Source: CAZVBV01 sp964578905
GTDB lineage: Bacteria > Patescibacteriota > Gracilibacteria > UBA4473
Reading direction: 5' to 3'
Assembly (NCBI GenBank): GCA_964578905.1
Contig: CAZOER010000004.1
Location: forward strand, 1-56,740
DNA: 56,740 nucleotides
The translations under genes and the position numbers were made by a program. Positions within the stretch are counted from its first letter, which is position 1; every line of letters starts with the position of its first letter. Below are positions 40,716 to 49,145 of the stretch, in pieces. The notes under the pieces were generated by a model, which did no database searches, was not told the origin of the DNA, and saw only the letters and a program-made list of their open reading frames with translations.

Positions 40716-42494
40716 TTATTCAAACTCCACCACCGCTCGGTAGTCCTGATTAATCAACGGTTCTGGATGTCCCAAGTTCTTCGTCTCGGCGGTAAACTTC
40801 CCGCCTTTTTGTGTTGAAATTGTTTCGAGGAATGTGGTTTTCTCACGTCCTGGTGTTCCCACGAGCTGAAGGAAATACGGTCGCCAATTGGCACTTCCTC
40901 GGTTGAGTTCTGTTTTGTATTGAACTTCAATCTTCAATCGCTCGCCCGCATTCACGAACATCGGAATCTCCCAGATCTTAAAATCTTTGTCGTCCGACAG
41001 AGTTTCATTTATTTCCCCAGAAGGATTTTTGCTCACAATTAACTTCGCTTCACGAGGAACGAATAACCGCAGAACGGTGCGATTTTGACCCGCTCCCAAC
41101 TTCCACAAAAGCTCATCATTCATGAGTCCACGGATATTCTCACTCCATGTGTTTTCTTCCATGAGCTCAGAAATCTCTCCCGGTTTGAGCGCATGATTTC
41201 TCACAATCTCAAGAGAATTAATCACCGTTCCATCTTTCATAATTTCACTGTCGTGCCAGAGTTTCGTCCAGACAAACTTCTCAGACTTGTTGGCTCCCAC
41301 AGAAATGAAATCAAAATAGAGGAAGTTGTCGGCTTCTCGTTTCTTTCGTACCTGACCATCAATACTCCATTTTTCAAAGAGTTTTTGCAGGGAGATATTT
41401 GTGGAATGCGCGAGGATATTCTTTCCCGCCAGGAACGCATCGAGATCAAATGCGAGTACATCCTCGAAATCTATTTTTTCTAAACTGCTGGGTTGAAACA
41501 ACTGTTCGGCGAATTCCAGCACGGGTGCTTTGGCGTTGAATCGCCCGGTGATTTTGGATTCCACCAAGAATTGGAGTACCAAATCCACATTGTGTTCGTT
41601 CACGCTGACACCCCACTTTGGAAGTTTTACGGGTCCGGTGAACTTCAGAAATTCTTCAATCACGTTCATGTTTATCGCAACGACGGTCGTCGGTTTGTGC
41701 TCATCAATAGATTTGAAAAAATCACGATACGCGTGACTCGATGTTATGAAGTCAGGCCAGAAATTCGCATCACGGAGTGAGATCGTTTTCGACAGGTCAT
41801 GAAAAAACTCAGGCGCGGGTGGTTGATCTTCTCCTGGGATACGTCTGTCGAGCGCGTAGATATCCTCAAAATCCCAAGTGATAAGTTCTTCATCGAAATC
41901 AATGACAAGGAGACTTCCCACAAATCCTCCCGTGGAACGAGGCTCATTTTGGTTCTGGAGTAACACGAGTAATCGGTCTTCCTTCCTCGCGGAAGATTTA
42001 ATAATGCGCTCAAATTTGTGTACATCTTCGAGGATTTCTCGAATCATCCCAATCTGTATTTTTACGGCTGCAATTTTTTGATTCTGTTCTTCACTCAAGA
42101 GAAACGCAGGAACCCATCGGAGAGTGCCTTCTATTTTTCCAATGTGCATATCGATCGTTTCCACGTGCTCAAAGAGCGCCAATACATTGTCTGTCAGAAG
42201 TGGGCTTTGATGAAATGTCGTCACCAATGCTTCTTGCAAAAAGTAGACTTCCCCAACAATACTCTCCATTCTCCGGAGAATTTTTTTGACGGGAGAAAAA
42301 GGAAACGATGGCAGTTCGTCGGTTTGAATAGATACTTCTGCCCATTTATCTAAATCGAGACCAGCGTCTTGTACACTCTCTGAAACCTCAAACAAATTCG
42401 CCTGCAATGGAGCGAAATTACTTTCACCCATCGACAATCCCATCAAGACGATGAGAAGGATTCCACCCAATAACAAAAGCAGTCGTTGCTTCAT
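40716..42494 (-). CDS. DUF4012 domain membrane-anchored protein
   Basis: 592 residues with an N-terminal membrane helix (3-20) and helical stalk (about 60-165). The DUF4012 core follows: LLVLLQNQNEPRSTGGFVGSLLVI (about 173-196), the SLRDANFWPDF block (about 240-250), and TTVVAINMNVIEEFLKFTGPVKLP. The family is common in CPR and actinobacterial surface-polysaccharide loci; biochemical function is unknown, although the SLRDAN region resembles LytR-like proteins in context. The ATG overlaps the end of the O-antigen-ligase-like gene (ATGA), so the two are coupled. Confidence 0.9.
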   Translation of the reverse strand: MKQRLLLLLGGILLIVLMGLSMGESNFAPLQANLFEVSESVQDAGLDLDKWAEVSIQTDELPSFPFSPVKKILRRMESIVGEVYFLQEALVTTFHQSPLLTDNVLALFEHVETIDMHIGKIEGTLRWVPAFLLSEEQNQKIAAVKIQIGMIREILEDVHKFERIIKSSARKEDRLLVLLQNQNEPRSTGGFVGSLLVIDFDEELITWDFEDIYALDRRIPGEDQPPAPEFFHDLSKTISLRDANFWPDFITSSHAYRDFFKSIDEHKPTTVVAINMNVIEEFLKFTGPVKLPKWGVSVNEHNVDLVLQFLVESKITGRFNAKAPVLEFAEQLFQPSSLEKIDFEDVLAFDLDAFLAGKNILAHSTNISLQKLFEKWSIDGQVRKKREADNFLYFDFISVGANKSEKFVWTKLWHDSEIMKDGTVINSLEIVRNHALKPGEISELMEENTWSENIRGLMNDELLWKLGAGQNRTVLRLFVPREAKLIVSKNPSGEINETLSDDKDFKIWEIPMFVNAGERLKIEVQYKTELNRGSANWRPYFLQLVGTPGREKTTFLETISTQKGGKFTAETKNLGHPEPLINQDYRAVVEFE

Positions 42495-43708
42495 TTTTTA
42501 ATAGTTTCCAGTACTCCCGCTACTGCCAACAACGGCATGAGAATAAAGGGAAAGAGAAGTGAGTTTACGAAAAATCCGTGGACAAATAATGCACACCATC
42601 CGGCAACAAAGCCGAGAAACAGTGGGTCTTTGGTTCTGATAAATCGAAGGAAATTTACCACTCCAATTTTTACAAACATCCAGAGAAAGACGAAAAGTCC
42701 GAGAACACCCGTTGTCACGAGTACAGTGAGGAAGCTCGAATCAGACCCACCTGCAGAGAAATAACTTTCGTCCACAATTCCTTCTTTCGCCGCCCGATAT
42801 CGATATGTGTTGTATCCGATTCCTTGAACGGGATATTTTTTCCAGAGTTCGAGACTCTTGCTCCAGCTCACGATTCGTAAACTGGCGGTTGGATCAACCT
42901 CATCAGTTTCGTTCAGCACAATGGCTGCAACCGTTCCCGAGAGTTCTTCAATTCGTTTTTGAGCTCGCTGGTTTGTTCCGATTCCAATCGCAACGAGTAA
43001 AATTCCCAGCAAGATAACTTTGGGATCTTTGAAAATAAAGAACACAAACAGCCCTATCGCTGACGCTAAATATCCACTTCGAGAGAAAGTGAGGAAGAGC
43101 GCTCCGCACGTGACTATCGCCAGAAGCGCGAGGAGAAATTTCTCTTTTTTATTATCGTTGTCGTACCATTTCGCAATCACGAGAGGAAGGAAGAATCCAA
43201 GGAATCCTGCCATGAAATTCGGATCGAGCCATGTTCCGAGTAGCCGTCCGATGTGCGGATCCCAGCCACCTTCTGTCGACCATTGAGAAATATCAGGGAT
43301 GGCATAAAACTGCACGACCCCCAGTCCAATCACAATGGCACCAATCCAAAACAATCGTTTGAAAAACGTTTCTTGGTCATCTTTAAATAAATCCGTCGCA
43401 CTCCATCCAAATATTAACAATGAAAAGAATCGCACCACGTGGGCGCCCGACAGCAGTTTCTCCATCAGTGACAACTCCACCATACCGATCAACAAACTCA
43501 CGAATGCAATCGCGAGAAAGATAAATCCCGGAAGAATAAATGAATTCTTTGGAAAAAATCGACTGATGATGAACTTATGAAACAGCCATACAAAGGCAAA
43601 AATCGGGAGGATAATGTCGGTTGCTAAAATTCCAGCACCGCCAACAGGAATCCTCAAAAGGAGTCCCGGAATGAGAAATGCCATACATGCCCAAAAGAAG
43701 GATTTCAT
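42491..43708 (-). CDS. O-antigen ligase / Wzy-like polymerase
   Basis: A 405-residue polytopic protein with about 11-12 membrane helices. A Wzy_C-type core lies in the middle (LAIVTCGALFLTFSRSGYLASAIGLF). A large outer loop follows (about 255-315, with TASLRIVSWSKSLELWKKYPVQGIGYNTY), containing the FSRSG and GIGYN hallmarks of O-antigen ligases and polymerases. It probably joins or polymerises lipid-linked glycans at the outer face of the membrane. Translationally coupled to the DUF4012 gene downstream, which may act on the same polymer. Confidence 0.88.
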   Translation of the reverse strand: MKSFFWACMAFLIPGLLLRIPVGGAGILATDIILPIFAFVWLFHKFIISRFFPKNSFILPGFIFLAIAFVSLLIGMVELSLMEKLLSGAHVVRFFSLLIFGWSATDLFKDDQETFFKRLFWIGAIVIGLGVVQFYAIPDISQWSTEGGWDPHIGRLLGTWLDPNFMAGFLGFFLPLVIAKWYDNDNKKEKFLLALLAIVTCGALFLTFSRSGYLASAIGLFVFFIFKDPKVILLGILLVAIGIGTNQRAQKRIEELSGTVAAIVLNETDEVDPTASLRIVSWSKSLELWKKYPVQGIGYNTYRYRAAKEGIVDESYFSAGGSDSSFLTVLVTTGVLGLFVFLWMFVKIGVVNFLRFIRTKDPLFLGFVAGWCALFVHGFFVNSLLFPFILMPLLAVAGVLETIKK

Positions 43709-43782
43709 CGTGCGCGATGATGCCAGAAGAAGGGTTGGAAAGCAATGTTGGGGTTCTACATCCGCCCCCTTTGAAATTTATT

Positions 43783-43886
43783 GTCATTCTGAACTCGTTT
43801 CAGAATCTTATTGAAAATATTTCTCATACATTGAAGCGTTAGCGTCGTACCTGTGGGTTAGATCCTGAAATAAATTCAGGATGACA
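43783..43886. repeat. TTGTCAT-type palindromic element, copy 4
   Basis: 104 bp. The left end TGTCATTCTGAA and right end TTCAGGATGACA match inversely in 11 of 12 positions. Inner stems TTCTGAActcgTTTCAGAA and CCTGAAataaaTTCAGG. It separates the tad genes from the O-antigen-ligase-like gene. Confidence 0.78.
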
Positions 43887-43898
43887 AGAGAGAGGGAA

Positions 43899-44753
43899 TC
43901 AGAGCACATTCAAAATCCCCGGACCGATGTAAATTATCAAGAGTGCTGGAAAGATAAACAACACCAACGGCAGACTAATCTTCACGGCGGCAGTACGGCT
44001 GATTTCTTCGGCCCGTTGTTTGCGTTTTGTTCGTATTAATTGGGACTGAATCTCTAGTGTATACGCGAGAGAAACCCCCAGCGTTTGAGACTGCCTGACA
44101 CTCCGAAGGAAGTGTTCAAACTCTTCGTTCCCCACATCGGATTCCAAATCAACAAAGATTTCCTGCAGGGATCGTCCGAGGTTTAATCCCTCCAGCCGAC
44201 GACGAATAGTACGGGTGAGAAGTGAGTCTTTTTCGATCAGACACCAGAGCGTTTGTTCAATGTTAAGTCCTGTTCTCAGCGTGAGAATAAAGAGATCAAT
44301 GAAGTAGGGCACTTGGCGGGTGAATATTTTTTCCCGTCGTTCTTTCATTATTTGAAGGACCAGGTCGAGGAGAAAAAAGCAGAACGAAAAATAAAAAACG
44401 AAGAGGAGACTTCGGCCCCATGTTGGATTTCCAAAGATGAGAAACAGGAACAGGAACAGAGAAAAGAGTCGCATTACGCCTTCTTTGACGTTCATATATT
44501 CCATATAAGAAATGGGATCTCCCGCGTGCTGGAGGCGTTTGCGGACGTTTGATTCGGGGGACAATTGTTGGACAAACCAACTGTGTTTTTTGAAGGAAAG
44601 GGAACCTGCTATTTTTTGAAGTACTGAAGTTTGTTCACTCTTCATCGGAAGAAAATCAAACATCCGACGAAAGAGCCATCGAGGATGTCCGACTCGTTCT
44701 TGAATCACGAGAAGAAAAAGAATCGCCGTCATCACCCAGAGAATAGAGATCAT
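43899..44753 (-). CDS. tadC: Tad pilus platform protein TadC (T2SSF domain)
   Basis: 284 residues from ATG 44753 (an extension to 44828 is rejected because the ATG overlaps the tadB stop in the usual 4-bp way). Type II secretion F domain between about 140 and 265, with membrane helices at both ends (LWVMTAILFLLVIQ, SLLFVFYFSFCFFLLDL, LPLVLFIFPALLIIYI). The FIDLFILTLRTGLNIEQTLW and QTLGVSLAYTLEIQSQLIRTKR blocks are typical of TadC. It forms the inner-membrane platform with TadB. Confidence 0.92.
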   Translation of the reverse strand: MISILWVMTAILFLLVIQERVGHPRWLFRRMFDFLPMKSEQTSVLQKIAGSLSFKKHSWFVQQLSPESNVRKRLQHAGDPISYMEYMNVKEGVMRLFSLFLFLFLIFGNPTWGRSLLFVFYFSFCFFLLDLVLQIMKERREKIFTRQVPYFIDLFILTLRTGLNIEQTLWCLIEKDSLLTRTIRRRLEGLNLGRSLQEIFVDLESDVGNEEFEHFLRSVRQSQTLGVSLAYTLEIQSQLIRTKRKQRAEEISRTAAVKISLPLVLFIFPALLIIYIGPGILNVL

Positions 44754-45472
44754 ATTTTGACGCGGATTATTTTCCAAATACAGACAAATCCCAGGAGTTC
44801 TAACAGTAATGATAAGACGAGTAAACACTGTCCTGCAGAGGTGTAGAAGAGTGCATGAATGTGTGATGGAGCGAGCAAAGAGAAGATCGCCAATGATACG
44901 GGATAGAGAATCGCGATGAGGATTCCGCTCATTTTTCCCTGCGAAGTGAAGGACTTAATATCCTGTGCGAGTTTGCGTTTTTCTTCGACGAGGTCCGCGA
45001 CTTTGCGAAAGAGTTCCACCAGATTTCCTCCAGTGCGGAGTTGGATGATGGTGCTTTCCACAAAAAAATCGATGTCTGGATGGTGGAGCATTTTGGCAAA
45101 ATCTTCCAACGCGGTCTCGGTGGGAACATGAAGTTCGAGCTTTTCATTGAGCACTTGTACGGGGTACTGGAGCGGGGGATCAATTTCCTTCGCGATGAAA
45201 ATAAAAGCTTGCTCAAGGGAATACCCAGCTTTGACGGCATTGCTCAGTGTTTGGAGAAAGAGGGGGATTTGGCGAATCATGAGTTTTCGATTGCCTCTGT
45301 TCCAGCTCCGGAGCCGAGGGAGTTTTGGGCTCCGGAGCCTAGAATAGATAACGTGAGCAAACAATTCTGTCAGAATGAAATAGGCAACCAGTATTCCCAC
45401 CATTCCAAAACCAACGGACATCCATACGTTCCCCATCGACCACTCGAAGGCGAGGGAAATAACTTCTTTCAT
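44750..45472 (-). CDS. tadB: Tad pilus platform protein TadB (T2SSF domain)
   Basis: 240 residues. An N-terminal membrane helix (about 14-40), a cytoplasmic T2SSF domain (about 68-185: IPLFLQTLSNAVKAGYSLEQAF, VESTIIQLRTGGNLVELFRKVADLVEEKR) and two C-terminal helices. Shorter than many TadB proteins, lacking part of the N-terminal region. It is translationally coupled on both sides: 4-bp overlaps with cpaF upstream and tadC downstream. Confidence 0.92.
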   Translation of the reverse strand: MKEVISLAFEWSMGNVWMSVGFGMVGILVAYFILTELFAHVIYSRLRSPKLPRLRSWNRGNRKLMIRQIPLFLQTLSNAVKAGYSLEQAFIFIAKEIDPPLQYPVQVLNEKLELHVPTETALEDFAKMLHHPDIDFFVESTIIQLRTGGNLVELFRKVADLVEEKRKLAQDIKSFTSQGKMSGILIAILYPVSLAIFSLLAPSHIHALFYTSAGQCLLVLSLLLELLGFVCIWKIIRVKI

Positions 45473-46599
45473 GATGAGAACCGTTCAGTGAGTTTATATT
45501 CGGAAAGAGATTTCCCTTTTGTAATCTCGGCAATGGAAACAATGCGTCGTTCCCCGGAAGATCGTCGTTCTTGTTGCACGATGATATCAATCGCTTGAAT
45601 AATCTGCGGGCGAATGGCGGTGATAGGCAGGTCGAGATCACCCATCAGAACCATCGTTTCGAGCCGATAGAGGCTTTCTAATGGCGCATTGGCATGAATA
45701 GTCGTCAGTGAGCCTTGATGCCCTGTATTCATCGCCTGAAGCATGTCGATGGCTTCGCCTCCACGAATCTCTCCGACGACTATTCTATCTGGTCTCATTC
45801 GCAGAGCATTCTTCAATAACGCACGGATTGTAATTTCTCCAGTCCCTTCGATATTCGCGTTTCGTGATTCCAGAGAAATCAAATGTGGATGATTGATTTT
45901 CATTTCCGCTGAATCCTCAATCGTGATAATTCGTTCACTCTTGGGAATGAGGTTCGCCAGAGCGTTCAGGGTTGATGTTTTCCCCGATCCAGTACCTCCA
46001 GAGATGATGATATTCTTTTTGCTTCTCACGGCGTCCGACAAGAAATCAGCCATCTCTTTTGATAACGTTTTGTGTTTCAGCATGGCTTTAATTTCCCATG
46101 TTTGTGCGGGAAACTTCCGAATCGTCAGGGTCGATCCCTTCAGACTTAACGGCGGAATAATCGCATTTACACGCGATCCATCGGGGAGTCTGGCATCGAC
46201 GAGTGGGGTTCGTTCATCAATGCGACGTCCAATTTTTCCAACAATCTGCTGAATAATCTTTCGCAGATGTTCTTCGTCAAAAAAAGTCAGATCGGTTTTT
46301 TCGAGTCGCCCCTTTCGTTCCACAAAAATCATGTCAGGGCCGTTGACCATGATTTCAGTCACGCTGTCATCCTGCAAATAGACTTCTAAGGGTCCGAGTC
46401 CGAGCACGGAAAACTGAATGTGTTTGATCAGTCGGTCAGTGGTTTCAGTCGGCAGAATAATATCTTCAGCCTTCAAACACAGATGACATTGTTCGGCGAT
46501 TTCACTTTTTGTGGGAGCTTTGGTGCGTGTCTCTCCGATCCAACGTACCACGTGTTGGTAGAGTTTCTTTTGTAATGCATTTTCTTTTTCTTGGCGCAT
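45469..46599 (-). CDS. cpaF: Tad pilus secretion ATPase CpaF/TadA
   Basis: 376 residues, the hexameric motor of the Flp/Tad pilus. The N-terminal domain has VTEIMVNGPDMIFVERKG (about 80-97). Walker A GGTGSGKT is at 201-208, with the Asp box (IITIEDSAEMKI) and the Walker B/His-box segments MRPDRIVVGEIRGGEA and TGHQGSLTTIHANAP. All catalytic parts are intact. The start overlaps the stop of the TadZ-like gene by 1 bp. Confidence 0.95.
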   Translation of the reverse strand: MRQEKENALQKKLYQHVVRWIGETRTKAPTKSEIAEQCHLCLKAEDIILPTETTDRLIKHIQFSVLGLGPLEVYLQDDSVTEIMVNGPDMIFVERKGRLEKTDLTFFDEEHLRKIIQQIVGKIGRRIDERTPLVDARLPDGSRVNAIIPPLSLKGSTLTIRKFPAQTWEIKAMLKHKTLSKEMADFLSDAVRSKKNIIISGGTGSGKTSTLNALANLIPKSERIITIEDSAEMKINHPHLISLESRNANIEGTGEITIRALLKNALRMRPDRIVVGEIRGGEAIDMLQAMNTGHQGSLTTIHANAPLESLYRLETMVLMGDLDLPITAIRPQIIQAIDIIVQQERRSSGERRIVSIAEITKGKSLSEYKLTERFSS

Positions 46600-47285
46600 T
46601 ATGTGGTGAGTTTTTTGAGCAGTTTAAAGAGGGATTTTTTCCACTTCGACTTCTTGTGAAATGCGAGCGGATAGGCCTCAAATATCTGTGCCCATAAATA
46701 TTTTTTTACCACAGGAAGTGTCCCAAGGAGCGGAATATCTCGTTTTTTGAGTTTCTGTTTTACGGCTGATACCGAACCACTCGGGCACTGATCAAAGATT
46801 AATGAACATCGCGGTTGAAAGGATTCGTATTTCGAGAAAAAAGATTCCACTCCTGCCAAACTCGCTGGAGTAATGGTTGTCGGAATCACAATCTTAGTGG
46901 CTTGGTTCAGCACTTCCTGCATGATTTCTTCTCCGACAGAAACATTCAGATCGATATAGATCGTGTCGTAATGCTGTTCGAGAAACGTGAGAATATGTTT
47001 TACATCCTGTACCGACAATTCCTCCCACTCTTTCCAGAGTGGAGATTTTAAAATCGGCTCCGGAGCCGGTGGTTCTCCTGCATCGAGTAAATACTTCAGA
47101 TCAAGAATGGTTTGCTTCTGCTTTGCATCGCAAAACGTGTGAATATCGGGGAAGTGAGAAAGCTGAAGGAATGCGATCTTCTTGGACGCTTTCCATTGCT
47201 GATGAGTCAGGCACATATTCAGCGCAATCAGTGTGCTGCCACCCGAAGAAGGACTACAGAAAACGTATTTTTTAACGACTTTCAT
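46599..47285 (-). CDS. TadZ/CpaE-like ParA-family protein with lost Walker A
   Basis: 228 residues. Fold and position match CpaE/TadZ, which places the pilus machine at its site in the cell. The P-loop, normally KGGxGKST, reads SSGGSTLIAL (13-22): both lysines are gone and the loop is shortened. The strand that normally ends in an Asp (the A' motif) reads AFLQLSHFPD. The later YDTIYIDLNVSVGEE and KIVIPTTITPASLAGVESFF segments keep the family pattern. It is probably a non-hydrolysing scaffold. It overlaps cpaB by 14 bp and cpaF by 1 bp. Confidence 0.82.
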   Translation of the reverse strand: MKVVKKYVFCSPSSGGSTLIALNMCLTHQQWKASKKIAFLQLSHFPDIHTFCDAKQKQTILDLKYLLDAGEPPAPEPILKSPLWKEWEELSVQDVKHILTFLEQHYDTIYIDLNVSVGEEIMQEVLNQATKIVIPTTITPASLAGVESFFSKYESFQPRCSLIFDQCPSGSVSAVKQKLKKRDIPLLGTLPVVKKYLWAQIFEAYPLAFHKKSKWKKSLFKLLKKLTT

Positions 47286-48006
47286 TCGTATCTGGGGTCA
47301 GGGAAGAATGCACGATAATGTGCATCGGAAGGCGTGCACCGCGAGCAAAAAGTATCGCTCGGGCTTCGTCTTGCGTGAGGTTTACGACCAGCGTTTTCTT
47401 ATCGCCCTTCGCGTCATACTGCATTTCGATGATGGGAATATTCGCTGCGACAGGAATGGTTTGCCAGAGTCCTTCCTTTGGATTGGTTGTTAAAACATCC
47501 ACCGTGTCATGCGGAGAAAGGGCGGGGAACTTCGCCTCGAACCAGTTCTCATCCATGGTCAGCGCAAATGATTTTTGAAATTTGGTACTTATCGAACTTG
47601 TATCCACGATCTGTGTAAAGTGATGGGGAAGGAGTATTTCATTCTTCACGACGTCTTGGATTAAGACTTTCCCAACCACTTCTTCACTCCTGTGAAAATA
47701 GAGTTCAGGAAGATTTTTCCGTGGAAAATAATTGGTTTTCAGGTGCGCTGGCTCGATTGCCATAGGAGCGATTACGTCCTGATGTGCCACCCAGACATGC
47801 ACGAGTTCCTCGTTCACAATGCGTTGCTTCGCACTGTAGAGAGTGTAAAACGTACTGATGAGCAGTACGATGAGAAACGATAAGAAAAACCGCTCCCGCT
47901 GTCGTTTCACACACTGGTTATAGGGCGGTGCGTAGGTTGGTACAGGGAGACTCTTTTCTCGTTTTCGTTGCTTAAAAAAACGCCGGAACCAATCAAAAAC
48001 CTTCAT
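47272..48006 (-). CDS. cpaB: CpaB/RcpC-like pilus assembly protein (SAF domain)
   Basis: 244 residues from ATG 48006; an upstream in-frame start at 48057 is less likely. A basic N-terminus precedes a membrane helix (about 42-60), then a SAF domain (about 70-130: HVWVAHQDVIAPMAIEPAHLK, EEVVGKVLIQDVVKNEILLPHHF) and a beta-rich C-terminal RcpC-type region (FPALSPHDTVDVLTTNP). In diderms this protein works next to the secretin; no secretin gene is present here. It is first in the tad operon. Confidence 0.88.
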   Translation of the reverse strand: MKVFDWFRRFFKQRKREKSLPVPTYAPPYNQCVKRQRERFFLSFLIVLLISTFYTLYSAKQRIVNEELVHVWVAHQDVIAPMAIEPAHLKTNYFPRKNLPELYFHRSEEVVGKVLIQDVVKNEILLPHHFTQIVDTSSISTKFQKSFALTMDENWFEAKFPALSPHDTVDVLTTNPKEGLWQTIPVAANIPIIEMQYDAKGDKKTLVVNLTQDEARAILFARGARLPMHIIVHSSLTPDTNESR

Positions 48007-48077
48007 CACTTTGCACCCTGCGATAGATTTGTGAAATGCGCAACGAAGGGATTTCACATTTATTTCACAATTGCTTT

Positions 48078-48437
48078 TTAATCCAAATCAAACTTGTCCC
48101 ATGGATCGTTAACATCATTAAGGGTAGCCCCTTTTTTATAGGCACTAAATTCAAATTTCGGAATATCGAGTGCTTCAAAAAGTTGTTCTTCATAATTGTA
48201 GTATCCAAAAATTTCTTTTGCTTCCAATTTTATAAATGGCAACGATATACTTGGTGGACTCATTACCGTTTCCAACGTACGAGAAACAAGCTCATGATCG
48301 ATTCCTTTTTCTTCATTTTTGTCTTGGGATTTAATCGTATATCCAGCGCGCTCTAATTTTTCGATAAACACTTTGTGATCATCTGTTCGTGCAGAACTTT
48401 GAGTCGCTCCGATTTCAAAAAAATCTTTTTTAGACAT
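48078..48437 (-). CDS. Hypothetical soluble protein
   Basis: 119 residues, acidic, without membrane segment or cysteine. No family recognised. It begins MSKKDFFEIGATQSS and ends with DVNDPWDKFDLD. It lies 71 nt upstream of cpaB on the same strand and might be read through into the tad operon, but nothing in its sequence ties it to pili; it does not look like a pilin (no hydrophobic N-terminal helix). Confidence 0.7.
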   Translation of the reverse strand: MSKKDFFEIGATQSSARTDDHKVFIEKLERAGYTIKSQDKNEEKGIDHELVSRTLETVMSPPSISLPFIKLEAKEIFGYYNYEEQLFEALDIPKFEFSAYKKGATLNDVNDPWDKFDLD

Positions 48438-48554
48438 AAATTCATTGTTTAAGCTGTTTTCATTATGACAATTTTTTCAAAAAAGAGTATCCCTTTCCCT
48501 TTGTCATCCCAGACTTGATTTTTTCCCTTTGCTTCCTACAATTCACTCCGAAGC

Positions 48555-48628
48555 AGGCGCGTAGTTAAATGGTATAACCGTGGTCTCCAAAACCACTATC
48601 GTGGGTTCGATTCCTACCGCGCCTGCCA
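48555..48628 (+). tRNA. tRNA-Trp (CCA)
   Basis: Acceptor AGGCGCG/CGCGCCT, anticodon stem GTGGT/ACCAC with loop CTCCAAA, T-loop TTCGATT, discriminator G and encoded CCA (48626-48628). A single tRNA-Trp(CCA) fits UGA being a stop. Confidence 0.95.
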
Positions 48629-48638
48629 AGGCGAAAAT

Positions 48639-48671
48639 CGTCCTGACCCCTTGGGGTTTGGACGGTTTTTT
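48639..48671 (+). terminator. Intrinsic terminator after tRNA-Trp
   Basis: CGTCC (48639-48643) and GGACG (48660-48664) enclose an inner ACCCC/GGGGT stem; a run of T residues follows from 48666. Confidence 0.9.
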
Positions 48672-49111
48672 GCTTTTTGCAAATGGTAGGAATTGAACCC
48701 GGGTTCGTTAATTTGCACCAATCCCGCAAAGCGGGAGAGGATGCAAATCCCTCTACCGAGCCTCACGAAGTGAGGTGAAGGGACGAGATTCCTCAGAGAA
48801 AACTTCATGACTTCATCCCGCTTCTGCGGGATTTCGTATATTCCGTTTTCTCTTCGTCTCGCTCACATGGAGGCCTTCGTACTCGCTTAACAGATTCACT
48901 CGTTACACTCGCTCATCTTACTCGTACTCAGCTACCCCATGTTTGCGGAGGGTATAGTCACTTTTTTCCTACTGCGCCTTAAGTTTGATAATGGATCCCG
49001 AAGTATTCCTACAGTTTCGTGGAAAGGGATTCCTCCACTTCGGTCGGAATGACAAGGGGAGGGGTAGAATGGGTGGCAGGAATGACAAAGGAAGAGACCC
49101 CCCCCGTAAAA
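48672..49111. other. 440-bp gene-free region packed with palindromes
   Basis: I find no convincing gene here. It holds a perfect 12-bp palindrome GAACCCGGGTTC (48695-48706); ATTTGCA (48711-48717) facing TGCAAAT (48742-48748) around CCCGC/GCGGG; CCTCAC/GTGAGG (48761-48775); and AGAGAAAAC (48795-48803) facing GTTTTCTCT (48845-48853) around ATCCCGC/GCGGGAT. Minus-strand text 48694-48683 reads like the 3' end of a tRNA T-arm. ACTCG recurs several times at about 48877-48926. A half copy of the TTGTCAT element ends it. Confidence 0.6.
49018..49056. repeat. Partial TTGTCAT-type element (right half)
   Basis: AGGGATTCCTCCACTTCGG then TCGGAATGACAAG, the right half seen in copies 1 and 3; no matching left end precedes it. 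Confidence 0.5.
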
Positions 49112-49140
49112 TTAGACTTAAAAATATTAAAATATACACT
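49112..49140 (+). promoter_or_regulatory. Promoter of the SLH protein gene
   Basis: TTAGAC (49112-49117), 17-bp spacer, TACACT (49135-49140). The first ATG (49146) is 5 nt downstream, which fits the leaderless pattern of other genes in this window and favours 49146 over 49164. Confidence 0.6.
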
Positions 49141-49145
49141 AAGGC

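Noticed and set aside
48078..48437. Flp-type pilin for the Tad cluster
   Set aside because: The 119-aa product has no hydrophobic N-terminal helix or prepilin cleavage site.
48683..48760. A second, complete tRNA gene on the minus strand
   Set aside because: Only a T-loop-like text and a possible 5-bp acceptor stem are seen; the T-stem does not pair and no proper anticodon arm could be built.
48614..48808. Minus-strand 64-aa ORF after tRNA-Trp
   Set aside because: It covers a terminator and nested palindromes, and its composition is not protein-like.
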